A stretch of 64,000 nt of DNA, from contig CAWIYK010000001.1 in the NCBI GenBank assembly GCA_963840275.1, forward strand, positions 733,528 through 797,527, written 5' to 3'. The stretch comes from Actinophytocola sp963840275 (lineage in GTDB: Bacteria; Actinomycetota; Actinomycetes; Mycobacteriales; Pseudonocardiaceae). The notes beneath the pieces are model-generated. The model made no database searches. It had not been told where the DNA came from and was given only the letters and a program-made list of their open reading frames with translations. How positions within the stretch are numbered: position 1 is the stretch's first letter; every line of letters begins with the position of its first letter. The translations under genes were made by a program, and so were the position numbers. Shown one piece after another: positions 24,215 through 33,639 of the stretch.

Positions 24215-26409
24215 CGCGTTCCCAACAGTTCGAGGAGTCTCGGCAGCACCCGCGCGGCGCGCTCGTGGTCGAGGGTGGTGTCCGTCGCACGCACACCGGA
24301 CGTGCCGGCGCCGCTGTCGATGCGGCGCACCTGCACGCCGATGTCGCGCCGTTCCGTCGGTGTGAACGCCGAGAACGTCCTGCGCAGCAACGGAAGCAGG
24401 TGGTCGAACAGCTCGGTGTCGACGCCGGTGGCCCACCGGTCGACCACCGCGAGCAGCTCCGGCTCGTGCACGAGAAGTGCCGCCTCGCCGGACAGGAAAC
24501 CGTCGAGCCAGCCTGCGGCCTGCGTCGCGTCCGACGCGAGGGACAGCTGCCGCGACAGGCGCCCGCCGGCGTCGGCGACGTCGATCCGCCCCGCGTCGAG
24601 CAGCAGCCGGACCGCGCGGCCGGCCACCAGCCCCGGCACGCCCAGCCGGTCGGCGACCGACGCCAGCGCGTCCAGCCACACCTGCCGCAGCGCCGGCTGG
24701 TCGAGCAGCCCGATGCCGCGCTGCACGCCGTCGACCAGCTCCCGCACGTCCATCGCGGCGTCCTCGTCGAGCGCGGTGCACGCCGCGGGCAGGCCGATCG
24801 CGATCCGGGTGACGATCCCGGCGAGCACCCGCTGGACGACGTCGGTGTCCGCGCGCCGGACGTTGCCGTACCGGCGCACCCGCGCCATCGGCTCGACGGC
24901 GGCCATCAGCCGCGTGATGTCGTGCTGGCGCGCCGCGCGTTCGTCGAGTGCCGCGAGCACACCGCCGAGCGCGTCGGGCAGGTCGGCGGTGAGCGTGGTC
25001 TCGACCAGCGTGCTCAGCTCGGCGATGTCGGCCTCCGCGGTGCGCTGCGAGACGACGGCCGACGCGGCGGAGGAGATGGTCGTGCCGAACCCGCTCGCCT
25101 CGATCAGCGCGACCTCCAGCTCGGGCTTCCACTCCAGCGTCCACGCCTCGCGGAACGTACCCGTGGTCCTGGCGACCTCCGCGGGCTCGCCCCACCGCAC
25201 GTCGATCAGCAGCAACCGGTGCAGGAACGTGCTCTTGGCGCGGTGCAGCTCACTGCGGAGGTCGAGGTCCACCTGCTGCTCGGCCGCGCTCTGCTTGAGG
25301 CGCAAGCGCTTGCGGGTGGCGACGAGGTCCATGGCGAGCGGCACCATCGGCGTCTCGGCCGGCACCCGTCCCAGGATGTCGCCCACCAGCAGCTTCCTGG
25401 CGACGAGTCGCATGGGGACGTCCGACCCGCCACAGAGGACCGCCTGGCACGACTCCAGCACCTCGGGCAGCCCCGGCTGCGGCCGGCCACGCAGGCCGGC
25501 GAGCGCGTGCGCCAGCCGGACGGCTTCGATGACCGCCGCCGACGACACGTCGTGCTGTTCCCTGCGCAGCAGGTGCGCGACCCGCACCAGCCACCGGTTG
25601 ACGACCTCGTCCGACGCGGTGAACAGATGGTGGTACCAGCCGGGCGACTCGATGCCGGCGCCGTAGCCGCTCATCCTGGCGAGCCGGGTCGACGTCCACG
25701 GCACCCACGTCGCTGCGACCTTCGTGGTGCGCAAACCCTTGAGCAGCGCGTTGTCCGACGTCTGCGTAGGGAACTCCGACGGCACCAGCACCGGCGCGTG
25801 CCACGCCCCGCACACCACCGCGATCCGGGCCGCGTCACCACGCAGGGCGGCTCGCAGCACCCGCCGCATCGCCGCCTCGCGCCGGCGGGTCCGCAGGTCG
25901 GCGACGTGCCCCTCGCGCAGCGTGCGCATCGCGTCGAGGACCGCGTCGAACACGTCGAGGCCGTGATAGCGCAGCTCGACCGCGTCCTCCCACCAGCGCT
26001 CCGGGTCGTCGAACCCGGCCGCGTCGGCCAGCGTCTTGATCGGGTCCATGGGCGGCTCGGCGTCCGGTTCGTCGCTGTCTTCCAGCACCAGCGCGACGTT
26101 CGCCGGCAGGTCGAGGAACCGCACCTCGCGGTCGTGCTCGACGGCCCACCGCAGCGCGACCCACTCCGGCGAGAACACCGCCATCGGGTAGAACGACGCG
26201 GTCGCCGGCGCGTCCACCGCGTACACCAGTCCGGCGACGGGCGGGCGCATGCCGCGGGCGGCCGCCAGCGGCGCGACCGCGTCCAGCTCCGGCGGCCCCT
26301 CGATCAGGACGAGGTCGGGCGCCAGCTCGGCGAGCGCGGTCGCGACCGCGCGTGCGGAACCCGGACCGTGGTGCCGAATCCCGAGCACGTGGACCCGTTC
26401 GGTACTCAC
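24211..26409 (-). CDS. DUF5682 family protein, possibly TraB/ChaN-like at the N-terminus
   Basis: A 732-residue protein. Its N-terminus has VHVLGIRHHGPGSARAV (6-22) and PDLVLIEGP (31-39), then RFLDLPAN (97-104) and VVCGAWHAPVL (198-208). A His-containing glycine loop, a Glu strand end and a later GxxH element in this order resemble the metal-binding layout of the TraB/ChaN/Tiki superfamily. That comparison is my inference. The rest is helical with no recognised motif. GTG 26409 overlaps the MoxR stop (GTGA), and the gene's own stop overlaps micro-ORF 1. It would act with the MoxR-VWA pair encoded on either side. Confidence 0.75.
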   Translation of the reverse strand: MSTERVHVLGIRHHGPGSARAVATALAELAPDLVLIEGPPELDAVAPLAAARGMRPPVAGLVYAVDAPATASFYPMAVFSPEWVALRWAVEHDREVRFLDLPANVALVLEDSDEPDAEPPMDPIKTLADAAGFDDPERWWEDAVELRYHGLDVFDAVLDAMRTLREGHVADLRTRRREAAMRRVLRAALRGDAARIAVVCGAWHAPVLVPSEFPTQTSDNALLKGLRTTKVAATWVPWTSTRLARMSGYGAGIESPGWYHHLFTASDEVVNRWLVRVAHLLRREQHDVSSAAVIEAVRLAHALAGLRGRPQPGLPEVLESCQAVLCGGSDVPMRLVARKLLVGDILGRVPAETPMVPLAMDLVATRKRLRLKQSAAEQQVDLDLRSELHRAKSTFLHRLLLIDVRWGEPAEVARTTGTFREAWTLEWKPELEVALIEASGFGTTISSAASAVVSQRTAEADIAELSTLVETTLTADLPDALGGVLAALDERAARQHDITRLMAAVEPMARVRRYGNVRRADTDVVQRVLAGIVTRIAIGLPAACTALDEDAAMDVRELVDGVQRGIGLLDQPALRQVWLDALASVADRLGVPGLVAGRAVRLLLDAGRIDVADAGGRLSRQLSLASDATQAAGWLDGFLSGEAALLVHEPELLAVVDRWATGVDTELFDHLLPLLRRTFSAFTPTERRDIGVQVRRIDSGAGTSGVRATDTTLDHERAARVLPRLLELLGTR

Positions 26410-27485
26410 ACCAACTCGCGGCACGCGCGATACAGGTCGCCCCACGGCTTGCGCTCGCGGACCACGGCCTCGAGGTACTCCTGCCAGATGATCCGGTCCT
26501 GCACGGGGTCCTTGACGACCGCGCCGTGCAGCCCGGCCGCCACGTCGCCGGCACGGACCACGCCGTCGCCGAAGTGCGCGGCGAGCGCGATGCCGTTGGT
26601 GACGACGGAGATCGCCTCGGCCGTGGACAGCGTGCCGGACGGTGACTTGATCTTCGTGCGGCCGTCCTCCGAGACGCCGTCGCGCAGCTCGCGGAACACC
26701 GTGACCACGCGGCGGATCTCGTCGATCGTCTCCAGCTCCGTCGGCAGCTGCAGCGACCTGCCGAGCTGCGCGACCCGCAGCCGCACGATCTCCACCTCGG
26801 ACTCCGCGTCGTCGGGCAGCGGCAGGACCACTACGTTGAAGCGCCGCTTGAGCGCGGCGGACAGGTCGTTGACGCCGCGGTCCCGGTCGTTGGCGGTGGC
26901 GATGATGTTGAAGCCGCCGCGGGCCTGCACCTCGCTGTCCAGCTCCGGGATCGGCAGCGTCTTCTCGGACAGGATCGTGATCAGCGCGTCCTGCACATCG
27001 GATGGGATGCGGGTGAGCTCCTCGATCCGTGCGATGCCACCGGTCTCCATGGCACGCAGCACCGGGCTCGCGACGAGCGCGTTCAGCGACGGGCCCTCCG
27101 ACAGCAGGCGCGCGTAGTTCCAGCCGTACCGGATGGACTCCTCCGCGGTGCCGGACGTGCCCTGGACGAGCTGGGTGGAGTCACCGGAGATGGCGGCGGT
27201 GAGGTGCTCGGACAGCCAGGTCTTCGCGGTGCCCGGAACACCGAGCAGCAGCAGCGCGCGGTCGGTCGCGAGGGTGGCGATGGCGACCTCGATGAGCCGC
27301 CGCGAGCCGAGGTACTTCGGGGAGATCACGGTGCCGTCGGGGGTCTCGCCACCGAGGACGTAGGTGGCGACGGCCCACGGCGACAGCTTCCAGTTCGGCG
27401 GCCGGGGCCGGTCGTCGGACTTCTGCAGCGCCGCCAGCTCGCCGGCGTGCTGCTGTTCGGCGTGTGCTCTCAGCACATCCGTCAT
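26406..27485 (-). CDS. MoxR-type AAA+ ATPase
   Basis: A 359-residue AAA+ protein. Walker A is GVPGTAKTWLSEHL, near residue 80. The Walker B position reads GIARIEELTRIP, with Glu in place of the usual Asp. Sensor 1 is FNIIATAND and the arginine-finger region is LSAALKRRFN. MoxR ATPases remodel partner proteins together with VWA-domain adaptors; the VWA partner is encoded in the same operon. The ATG overlaps the DUF5691 stop (ATGA). The N-terminal region contains a short helix rich in His/Gln before the AAA core. Confidence 0.88.
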   Translation of the reverse strand: MTDVLRAHAEQQHAGELAALQKSDDRPRPPNWKLSPWAVATYVLGGETPDGTVISPKYLGSRRLIEVAIATLATDRALLLLGVPGTAKTWLSEHLTAAISGDSTQLVQGTSGTAEESIRYGWNYARLLSEGPSLNALVASPVLRAMETGGIARIEELTRIPSDVQDALITILSEKTLPIPELDSEVQARGGFNIIATANDRDRGVNDLSAALKRRFNVVVLPLPDDAESEVEIVRLRVAQLGRSLQLPTELETIDEIRRVVTVFRELRDGVSEDGRTKIKSPSGTLSTAEAISVVTNGIALAAHFGDGVVRAGDVAAGLHGAVVKDPVQDRIIWQEYLEAVVRERKPWGDLYRACRELV

Positions 27486-28897
27486 GTGAACTCCTGGAGG
27501 ATCGTGGCTCGGACGGTCAGCGCGTGGGCGAGGCCGCGCAGTACGCGGCGGGTGGGTCTGCGGTCCTGGTCGACGGCGAGCAGCCAGGCCTCGACACCGG
27601 CGAGGGCGGACGGGTGCAGGTGCTCGGCGAGCGCCGGCGCGGCGAGCTGCAGCACGGGTTCGGCCTTGGCCGCGCGCAACCGTTTGACCAGGTCGGTGGA
27701 GAACGCCGGCGGCCAGGGGCCGGGGGTGGCGGCGAGCAGCCCGCCGAAGCGGGCGTCGAGCTTCTTCTGGCCGGACAGGATGTCGGTGGCGGTGTCCGGG
27801 GCGAGCGCGCCGAGCAGCTCCGGCGACGGCTGGTGGCGGGCCAGCGCGCCGAGCCACTCCTGGTCCCGTTGGCGCAGCGCGGCTTTCGTCCATCCGGTGA
27901 GCACCTCCCGCGGTGCGTCGGGGATGGCGCGGGTGTCCCAGGTGGACAGTGGGGTGGCGGCGAGGATCTGGATCAGCCAGGACGCCTTCAGCCCGTGGCC
28001 CGGCTCGCGGTGGTCGGTGACGCCGTCGCGACGCGCGGCCGGGTCGACGGCGTCGGGCAGCTCGACCTGGACCTTGCGCTTCTTCAGTGTCACCAACGGT
28101 TTCGCGCGTTCGGCCATCCGTGCCGCGCGACGCGAGTCGGGCAGCCGGTCGAGCAGGGTGACGGCGGCCGCGCGCACCGTGGCGGCCCGGTCGTCGAGCG
28201 CCCGTTCGAGCATCGGCTCGTCCGACCTGGACAGTCCCTTGTGGAGCGTGTCGAGCAGTGCGGCGCGGGTGGCGGCCTGCTCGTCGGTCCAGGTGTCCTC
28301 GACGAGCGTGCGGGCGAAGTCTGGCTCGGTGGCGCGGACGTCGGCGAGGAGCGCGAGGCGGTCGGCGCGCGCCGCGGTGGCGAACCGCTCGACGACGTCC
28401 TCCGGCCGGACGGTCGCCGCCCAGCGCCATGGCTGGTTGTGCCGGGCGAGCCAGGCGCCGCGCGGTCCGACGACGGCCTTCACGAGGTCGCGGGTGGCGG
28501 TGTTGGCGGTGCCGAACCGGAGGAGGTGCACGAGGAGCCGGTGGGGCGGGCGTTGGCCGGCGGCGCGGGCGGCGGTGAGCCAGTGGAGGGTGAGGAGCTC
28601 GGTGCCGCCCTCGACGCGGATGGTGCGGTCGAGGAGCAGCTCGAGCAGCTGGGTCGCGGTGGGGGAGCACTCCGGCCGGTCGTCGGGGCCGGCGGGGGCG
28701 CGGGGTTCGCCGCGCCAGGTCGGCGGGGTCCAGCCGGCACGGCGGTAGCCGGCGAGCAGCGCCGCCGACGCGAGGACCGTGGCCTCGGCGCCTTCGACGT
28801 CGAGTGTGTGGTCGGTGATGTCGAGCCGGCCGGCGTCGAAGGACCGGCGGCTGGTGCCGACGAGCGCGGCGCCGAGGAGGTCGTCCCAGTCGGTCAC
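27482..28897 (-). CDS. DUF5691 family protein
   Basis: A 471-residue, mostly helical protein. It begins VTDWDDLLGAALVGTSRRSF and contains LLLDRTIRVEGG, HRLLVHLLRFGTA and a repeat-like middle (ERALDDRAATVRAAAVTLLD) resembling HEAT-type helical repeats. I place it in DUF5691 from its beginning, length and gene context; its biochemical role is unknown. Likely a scaffold or substrate-recognition factor for the MoxR ATPase. GTG 28897 overlaps the stop of the SWIM gene. Confidence 0.72.
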   Translation of the reverse strand: MTDWDDLLGAALVGTSRRSFDAGRLDITDHTLDVEGAEATVLASAALLAGYRRAGWTPPTWRGEPRAPAGPDDRPECSPTATQLLELLLDRTIRVEGGTELLTLHWLTAARAAGQRPPHRLLVHLLRFGTANTATRDLVKAVVGPRGAWLARHNQPWRWAATVRPEDVVERFATAARADRLALLADVRATEPDFARTLVEDTWTDEQAATRAALLDTLHKGLSRSDEPMLERALDDRAATVRAAAVTLLDRLPDSRRAARMAERAKPLVTLKKRKVQVELPDAVDPAARRDGVTDHREPGHGLKASWLIQILAATPLSTWDTRAIPDAPREVLTGWTKAALRQRDQEWLGALARHQPSPELLGALAPDTATDILSGQKKLDARFGGLLAATPGPWPPAFSTDLVKRLRAAKAEPVLQLAAPALAEHLHPSALAGVEAWLLAVDQDRRPTRRVLRGLAHALTVRATILQEFT

Positions 28898-30189
28898 AGG
28901 CCCACCAGCCGGTGGTCGACCTCGATGCTGAGCGGGCGGAGGCGTTCGCCGATCCACTCGCCGAACACGTTGGTCGGGTGGCCGCCCGTCATGGCGAGGA
29001 GCTGCCAGACGTCGGTGTCGGCGGCGAGCGTGAGCGCGGCGCCGTCCGCGTCGACCAACAGCGGGGTGTCGCCGGGCACGACGGTCGTTCCGGCCAGCGA
29101 CATCGGGATCCGGCTCAGCCAGGGGTTGCCGGCCAGCCAGCCGGCGGCCCGGTCGAGGGCACCACGCACGGTGGTGGCGCCGGGTAAGCCGTCGCCGGGG
29201 GTCACGGCGTGCTCGTCGCCGGCGAGCAGCGCGCGGCGCGGCGCCGACCCCGGGTACAGCGCGACCGCACCGTCCACAACGGACCCCAGTACCTGTGCGA
29301 CCTTGAGCGCGGCGCCCGCGGCGGCGAAGTCGAGCAGGACGACCGTCTCGCCGGACTTCTCGCCGTGCAGCCACGTTCGTTGGGACAACAGGCGTTCGTC
29401 CTCCTCCTGGCTCAGTCCCACCACCCACCAGCGGTCGGCCACCCGCTCGCCGGCGAGGACCTCGTCGCTGCGCCGGGACCACCCGACGAGCGCCCGCAGG
29501 TCTCCCATGGCGGCGGCGTCGAGATGTTGGCGACGCCGCCACGCCCGCACGGCGAGGTACCACCGGCCCAGCGCGCTGAGCAGGTGCGGCGCCCAGTCGG
29601 CGCGGGCGTGGACGTCGCCGCCCATCGCGCGGACGCGTTCGCCGAGCCCCGGCAGCTGCGCGTCGACCAGCCGCGCACCCGCGACGTCCCAGAAGGACGG
29701 CGGCTGGCGCCGCGCGCCGGCGAGCCCCTGCCGGACCACGTCGTGCAGCCACCGCTCGAAGTCGTCCATCCCGGCCGACATGAGCGACTCCCGCTCGGCG
29801 AGCCGCTTGGCCTGGGCCTCCGGGTCGGGCCTGTTCTCCTTCTTCGTGTCCTTGCGCGCGGACCGCCGGTCGGCCCAGTCGGCGGCGAACGCGGCCGTCT
29901 CGAGGTCCGCGACCACCCCGTCGTTCGCCGCCCACATGAGCAGCAGGGCCAGTCCGTGCTTGCAGGGGAACTTCCTGCTGGGGCACGTGCACCGGAACGC
30001 CGGCTCGTTGAGGTCGACGGTGACCTGGTAGGGCGCGCGGGCGCTGCCCTGGCACTTGCCCCAGACGAGCGAGTCGTTGCTGCCGAGATCAGACCAGGTC
30101 CGAGGGTCGGCGAGCCCGCGAGCGGCCTTGGCGGACCCAGGGTCGGGTGCCTGGGCGAGCACCTGAGCAACCGTCCACCGCGACCCCAA
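28894..30189 (-). CDS. SWIM zinc finger protein
   Basis: About 431 residues. The zinc motif FRCTCPSRKFPCKHGLALLL (near residue 60) gives the C-x-C-xn-C-x-H pattern of SWIM domains, which bind DNA or proteins. The remainder is helical with a WWVVGLSQEEDERLL stretch and a C-terminal domain of unknown type. TTG 30189 is my preferred start because GGAAAGGAA sits six bases upstream; GTG 30207 is also in frame. It is the first gene of the operon, with the PafBC-type promoter at 30224-30246 placing the transcript start close to 30217. Confidence 0.82.
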   Translation of the reverse strand: MGSRWTVAQVLAQAPDPGSAKAARGLADPRTWSDLGSNDSLVWGKCQGSARAPYQVTVDLNEPAFRCTCPSRKFPCKHGLALLLMWAANDGVVADLETAAFAADWADRRSARKDTKKENRPDPEAQAKRLAERESLMSAGMDDFERWLHDVVRQGLAGARRQPPSFWDVAGARLVDAQLPGLGERVRAMGGDVHARADWAPHLLSALGRWYLAVRAWRRRQHLDAAAMGDLRALVGWSRRSDEVLAGERVADRWWVVGLSQEEDERLLSQRTWLHGEKSGETVVLLDFAAAGAALKVAQVLGSVVDGAVALYPGSAPRRALLAGDEHAVTPGDGLPGATTVRGALDRAAGWLAGNPWLSRIPMSLAGTTVVPGDTPLLVDADGAALTLAADTDVWQLLAMTGGHPTNVFGEWIGERLRPLSIEVDHRLVGL

Positions 30190-30223
30190 GCCGTGTTCCT
30201 TTCCCACGTCGGCACTGGTGGCA

Positions 30224-30246
30224 AGCCTATCGGGCACCACCGACAG
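30224..30246 (-). promoter_or_regulatory. PafBC/RecA-NDp-type DNA-damage promoter of the SWIM-MoxR-VWA operon
   Basis: On the minus strand CTGTCGGTG (30246-30238), eight bases, TAGGCT (30229-30224). The established mycobacterial consensus is TTGTCRGTG-N8-TAnnnT. Only the first, weakly conserved base differs. It lies 17-35 bp upstream of the two candidate start codons. Confidence 0.75.
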
Positions 30247-30299
30247 TTCCGGAGACGTCGGCCCGCCGCGAGCATCGACAGGCCGTGACCCCTCCGCTA

Positions 30300-30318
30300 C
30301 TGTGTCTTTCGAACACAG
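30300..30318 (+). promoter_or_regulatory. Inverted repeat in the tannase gene leader
   Basis: CTGTGT-CTTTCGA-ACACAG, 6-bp perfect arms, 20 bp ahead of the ATG. A candidate operator or leader hairpin. No regulator can be named. Confidence 0.35.
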
Positions 30319-30337
30319 AGGCGATGGGGGTCTCACC

Positions 30338-31870
30338 ATGGCAAGGCTTGTCCGGCTGCTGCTCGCCGTCCTGCCGATCGCGGCGCCGGTGGTCTTCGCG
30401 GGGCCCGCGGCGGCGTCGGAGAGTGCCTGCGAGTCGATCGCGGCGCCCACGGTGCCCGGCGCGCGGGTGCTGTCGGTGTCCGGTGTCGAACGACATGACT
30501 TCGTCGTGCCGCCCGACCCCTTCAACCCGGAGCCGATCACCGACATCCCGGCGTTCTGCGAGGCCGTGGTGACGTTGACGCACCCCGGCGCGGACGATGT
30601 CGTGACGATCGAGGCGTGGTTACCGCTCGACACGTGGAACGGCCGTTTCCAGGGCATCGGCGGCGGCGGCTTCTCGGCGGGCTTCTTCGACCCGAGCCTG
30701 GCGCCCCCGGTGAAGTCGGGCTACTCGGCGGCGTCGACGGACGCCGGCGTCGACAGCGGCACGACCGCCGCGTTCGACCCGAGCGGGTGGGCGCTGCGTG
30801 CCGACGGCACGGTGAACAAGCAGCTGCTGACGAACTTCGCGTCGCGCTCGCTGCACGACCTCGCGGTCGCCGGAAAGGCGCTGACGGCGTCGTTCTACGG
30901 CCGGCCGGCGGCGTACACGTACTGGAACGGCTGCTCGACGGGCGGCCGGCAGGGCATGATGTCCGCGCAGCGGTACCCGACGGACTACGACGGCATCCTG
31001 GCGGCCGCGCCGGCGATCAACTGGACGAAGTTCGTGATGGCCGAACAGTGGCCGCAGGTGGTGATGGCGCAGGAGGGCAACCGCCCGAGCGACTGCGAGC
31101 TGCAGGCGTTCGCCGACGCGGCGGTCGCGGCGTGCGACCGCGTGGACAAGGTGGCGGACGGGGTGATCGGCGACCCGAGGCGGTGCCGCTACGACCCGTA
31201 CCGCTTGGTGGGCAAGCAGATCCTGTGCGACGGCCAACAGGTGACGATCACGCGCGCGGACGCGGCGGTGGTGGCGAAGATCTGGGCGGGCCCCGGTGTG
31301 TGGTCCGGTCTGCCGAAGGGAACCCCGTTCTGGGGCGTGGCGGGCCAGACCCCGTTCCCGATGGCGGAGAACTGGATCAAGTACTTCGTGAAGCGCGACC
31401 CCACCTTCGACACGTCGACCATCACCTACCGCGACTGGTACCGGCTCAACGCCAGGTCCGACTCGGAGTTCGGCGAGACCATCGGCACGGACGACCCCGA
31501 CCTGTCGGCCTTCCGGGCCGCCGGCGGCAAGATGGTCACGTGGCACGGCGAGGCGGACGAGTTCATCTTCCCGGCCGGCACGCTGGACTACCGAGCGCGC
31601 GTGTCCCGTGCGACGCACGGTCAGGTCGACGACTTCTTCCGGGTGTTCATGGCGCCGGGCGTAGGACACTGCGCAGGCGGCGCGGGTCCGGTGCCCACCG
31701 ACCCGCTGGCGGCGGTGGTCGCGTGGGTGGAGCAGGGCAAGGCGCCCGAGACGTTGCCGGCCGCGACAGCCACGTCGACCCGCGACCTGTGCCGGTACCC
31801 GTTGGTGTCTCGGTACGTCGGCGGCGATCCGGACGTGGCGGCCAGCTTCCGTTGTGCCCGTTCCTACTGA
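30338..31870 (+). CDS. Secreted tannase/feruloyl esterase family hydrolase
   Basis: A 510-residue exported enzyme with a signal peptide (RLVRLLLAVLPIAAPVVF...AAA). The tannase fold shows in WNGRFQGIGGGGFSAG, the nucleophile loop YWNGCSTGGRQGMM (Ser after Cys, as in the family's CS-D-HC arrangement), the acid region WHGEADEFIFPAGTLDY and the final GVGHCAGGAGP with catalytic His and paired Cys. It would release phenolic acids from plant polyesters or gallate from tannins. Leader GGGGGT precedes the ATG. It converges on the HAD gene with three bases between stops. Confidence 0.85.
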   Translation: MARLVRLLLAVLPIAAPVVFAGPAAASESACESIAAPTVPGARVLSVSGVERHDFVVPPDPFNPEPITDIPAFCEAVVTLTHPGADDVVTIEAWLPLDTWNGRFQGIGGGGFSAGFFDPSLAPPVKSGYSAASTDAGVDSGTTAAFDPSGWALRADGTVNKQLLTNFASRSLHDLAVAGKALTASFYGRPAAYTYWNGCSTGGRQGMMSAQRYPTDYDGILAAAPAINWTKFVMAEQWPQVVMAQEGNRPSDCELQAFADAAVAACDRVDKVADGVIGDPRRCRYDPYRLVGKQILCDGQQVTITRADAAVVAKIWAGPGVWSGLPKGTPFWGVAGQTPFPMAENWIKYFVKRDPTFDTSTITYRDWYRLNARSDSEFGETIGTDDPDLSAFRAAGGKMVTWHGEADEFIFPAGTLDYRARVSRATHGQVDDFFRVFMAPGVGHCAGGAGPVPTDPLAAVVAWVEQGKAPETLPAATATSTRDLCRYPLVSRYVGGDPDVAASFRCARSY

Positions 31871-31873
31871 GGT

Positions 31874-32560
31874 CTAGCTCAACTGGTCGGCGAGCTGCGT
31901 GAAGCTGTTCGCCACCAGGTCGCACTCGACGTCCGACGCCCGGTCGGCCGGCTGCTTGGGCCCCTTCTCGCCGGGCCGGTCGAGGAACGCCGTGCGCAGG
32001 CCGGCCGCGCGGGCACCGTCGAGGTCCCACTTGTGCGCGGCCACCATCAACACCTGCTCCGGCGCGACGTCCAGTAGGCCCGCCGCGGTCAGGTAGACGG
32101 CGGCGTCCGGCTTGTACGTGCGAGCCAGCTCCGCGGACAGGATGCAGTCGAACGGCAGCCGCGCGTGCTTCACCAGCGTGGTCAGCAACGCGAAGCCGCC
32201 GTTGGACAGTGCCGCCGTGGTGTGCCCGGCGCCGATGCGGGCGAGGCCCTCGACCGAGTCGGGCCACGCCGGCAGCCGGTGCCACACGCGGACGAGCTGG
32301 TCGCGGGTGGCGGGATCGACCGAGATGTCCAGCTCCCGCAACAGGTCGTCCAGTGACTCGCGGTGCAGTGTGTCCAGATAGGTCCACTCGCGCGCGCCCT
32401 CGCGGACCCGGTTCATCGACGGGAGGTACCGATCCCGCCACCGCGACGCGAAGTCCCCCGCGTCGACGGCCGGCAGCAGCTCGGCGACCTGCTCGACGAC
32501 CCCGGTGTACCAGTCGACGGTCGTCCCGAAGATGTCACACGCCACGACGCGGATGTCCAT
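31874..32560 (-). CDS. Haloacid dehalogenase, type II
   Basis: A 228-residue HAD-superfamily enzyme. Motif I, ACDIFGTTVDW (nucleophile Asp near residue 9), is typical of L-2-haloacid dehalogenases. Motif II is ALSNGG, motif III TYKPDAAVY, and motif IV VAAHKWDLDGARAAG. The cap region has SRWRDRYLP and the aromatic EWTYLDTLH. It would hydrolyse L-2-haloalkanoates to D-2-hydroxyacids, though many family members act on phosphate esters. It is an isolated gene with no visible operon partner. Confidence 0.83.
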   Translation of the reverse strand: MDIRVVACDIFGTTVDWYTGVVEQVAELLPAVDAGDFASRWRDRYLPSMNRVREGAREWTYLDTLHRESLDDLLRELDISVDPATRDQLVRVWHRLPAWPDSVEGLARIGAGHTTAALSNGGFALLTTLVKHARLPFDCILSAELARTYKPDAAVYLTAAGLLDVAPEQVLMVAAHKWDLDGARAAGLRTAFLDRPGEKGPKQPADRASDVECDLVANSFTQLADQLS

Positions 32561-32593
32561 GCCCCGATCATGCCAACTCCCCGACGTGGGCGC

Positions 32594-33629
32594 TCAGCCC
32601 ACCGGACCGGGATTGAGCCGCGCGAACGCTTCTTGGCGCTGGTAAGGAAAGTACGGGTACGGCGCGGTCGTCGCGCTCGCCTTGTCCAGTCGGGCCACCT
32701 GGTCCGGCGTCAGCTCCCAGCCGACCGCGCCGAGGTTCTGGCGCAGCTGCTCCTCGTTGCGCGCGCCGATGAGCACCGACGACACGCTCGGCCTGCGCAG
32801 CAACCAGTTCAGCGCGACCTGCGGCACTGCCCGGCCGGTCTCCGCCGCGACGTCGGTCAACGCGTCGACCACGTCGTACAGCAGGTCGTCGGACACCGGT
32901 GGCCCGAACGACGCCGTGCGGTGCAGGCGGCTCGCGGCCGGCAGCGGCTGACCCCTGCGGATGCGACCCGTGAGCCGGCCCCAGCCGAGCGGGCTCCACA
33001 CCACCGCGCCGACGCCCTGGTCGAGGCCGAGCGGCATCAGCTCCCACTCGTAGTCCCGGCCGACGAGCGAGTAGTACACCTGGTGCGCGACATACCTGGC
33101 CAGCCCGTGCCGCTCCGCCACCGCGAGCGACTTCATCAGCTGCCAGCCGGCGAAGTTGGACACGCCGACGTAGCGGACCTTCCCCGCGTGCACCAGGTCG
33201 TCCAGCGCCGACACCACCTCCTCGACGGGCGTGCCGGCGTCGAACGCGTGCAGCTGGAACAGGTCGAGGTGATCGGTGCCGAGCCTGCGCAGCGCCGCCT
33301 CGCACGCGGCGATGCAGCCGGGACCGCGACGAGCCGCCCGGGTCGTGCTCGCCCATCGGCAGGCTGGTCTTCGTCGACACGAGCACCCGGTCGCGGCGAC
33401 CCCGCAGCGCCGCGCCGAGCACCTCCTCCGACGCGCCGTCGGAGTAGACGTCGGCCGTGTCGAACATCGTCACGCCGGCGTCCAGGCAGATGTCGACCAG
33501 CCTGCGTGCCTCCGCGACGTCGGTGGTGCCCCACGCGCCGAACAGCTCGCCCCGGCCGCCGAAGGTGCCGGCGCCGAACGCGAGCGCGGGCACCATCAGT
33601 CCGGACGCACCCAGCCGTCTGTACTCCAT
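32594..33629 (-). pseudogene. Aldo/keto reductase interrupted by a single-base insertion
   Basis: The first frame (ATG 33629, RBS AGGAG) reads EYRRLGASGLMVPALAFGAG, then FDTADVYSDG with the catalytic Tyr, up to LPMGEHDPGGSSRSRL. The sequence then continues in another frame from ACEAALRRLGTDHLDLFQLH to the end (VSALDDLVHAGKVRYVGVSN...LNPGPVG). Removing one base near 33311-33317 restores a protein of about 345 residues. All four catalytic positions are present across the two parts. It is divergent from a TetR gene with a double operator, so the pair was once a regulated unit. Either an assembly error or a young pseudogene. Confidence 0.75.
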
Positions 33630-33639
33630 GATCACTCCT

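Noticed and set aside
30471..30478. TGTCGGTG inside the tannase gene
   Set aside because: No -10 element at the right distance; coding coincidence.
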